A DNA stretch of 14,201 nt, taken from Candidatus Eiseniibacteriota bacterium. Lineage in GTDB: Bacteria > JAFGKV01. Position 1 is the first letter of the stretch; the number at the start of each line of letters is the position of its first letter. This document shows, piece by piece, positions 14,097 to 14,201 of this stretch. Under the pieces are notes generated by a model, which ran no database searches, was not told the origin of the DNA, and was given only the letters and a program-made list of their open reading frames with translations. Both the position numbers and the translations under genes were made by a program. The DNA lies in contig JALOPK010000049.1 in assembly GCA_025453925.1 (NCBI GenBank), forward strand, positions 1 to 14,201, in the 5' to 3' direction.

Positions 14097-14201
14097 TTCC
14101 CATGCTGATCCTGCTGGCGGGGTGCGTCGCCTCGATGCCGGATACCCTGGAACATCGGCTGGCAACCCACGTCCACGTGCTGGCCTCGGATTCAATGGAA
14201 G
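14093..14201 (+). CDS. Lipoprotein, probable M28-family metallopeptidase, N-terminal fragment
   Basis: The first 36 codons are present before the window ends. The peptide starts MIPMLILLAGC, a very short signal with a lipobox (LAGC), so the mature protein should be a membrane-anchored lipoprotein with Cys11 lipidated. HVHVLASDSME near the end resembles the HV-x-x-LASD-x-x-EGR opening of M28 (aminopeptidase Y/S-type) zinc peptidases. No metal ligands are in view, so the family call is provisional. ATG 14093 overlaps the sirtuin stop and is preceded by AGGAGGT (14081-14087) at ideal spacing, so translation is coupled to the sirtuin. Confidence 0.68.
   Translation, partial: MIPMLILLAGCVASMPDTLEHRLATHVHVLASDSME

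Noticed and set aside
1-14201. Mobile element, CRISPR or tRNA-linked attachment site
   Set aside because: No transposase, integrase, direct-repeat array or duplicated tRNA end was seen; gene packing is uniform.

Overview
This is a GC-rich bacterial chromosome segment with compact, co-directional genes. Every protein gene reads on the + strand and neighbours overlap or lie close together; the only - strand gene is a tRNA-Ser. No transposase, integrase, phage gene or CRISPR array is visible. The lineage cannot be fixed from the window. A secreted S8 protease ending in a fibronectin type III module, a single-chain glycyl-tRNA synthetase and a DAP-type peptidoglycan gene set would fit an environmental Gram-negative lineage such as the FCB/Eisenbacteria-like groups, but that is inference.

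Layout. (1) 1-142: the 3' end of a TauE/SafE-type membrane permease. It is followed by a strong inverted repeat (163-215). (2) 295-3708: an overlapping cassette of a MalK/UgpC-type ABC ATPase, an S66 LD-carboxypeptidase and a GH3 NagZ-like N-acetylglucosaminidase. The two enzymes are the classical partners of peptidoglycan (muropeptide) recycling. (3) 3709-4091: a spacer with no recognised gene. It carries a near-perfect Shine-Dalgarno sequence in front of a possible 42-codon leader ORF. (4) 4092-9335: a tightly packed series of dapF, a hybrid-like histidine kinase, a response regulator fused to a DnaA-like AAA+ ATPase, and a hydantoinase/dihydropyrimidinase-family amidohydrolase. Two of the junctions are 4-nt ATGA overlaps. 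(5) 9379-11721: a secreted KP-43-like subtilase with an apparently duplicated propeptide. (6) 11806-13116: glyS. (7) 13125-13210: tRNA-Ser(UGA) on the - strand, convergent with glyS. (8) 13269-14201: a sirtuin, coupled by ATGA to the start of a lipoprotein that looks like an M28 metallopeptidase and runs off the window.

The most unusual item is the two-component pair at 4988-7959. The kinase has a degenerate N-terminal receiver domain. Its partner joins an intact receiver to a DnaA domain III-type AAA+ module that lacks DnaA's DNA-binding domain, and the arginine-finger position is replaced by glycine. The C-terminal part of the partner looks like an eroded translational-GTPase G domain. I know of no characterised protein with this order, and it may be a signal-controlled, Hda-like modulator of replication or another clamp/initiator-linked process. 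Its coupling to dapF upstream and a hydantoinase downstream suggests a link between cell-wall or nucleotide metabolism and the cell cycle, but this is a hypothesis.
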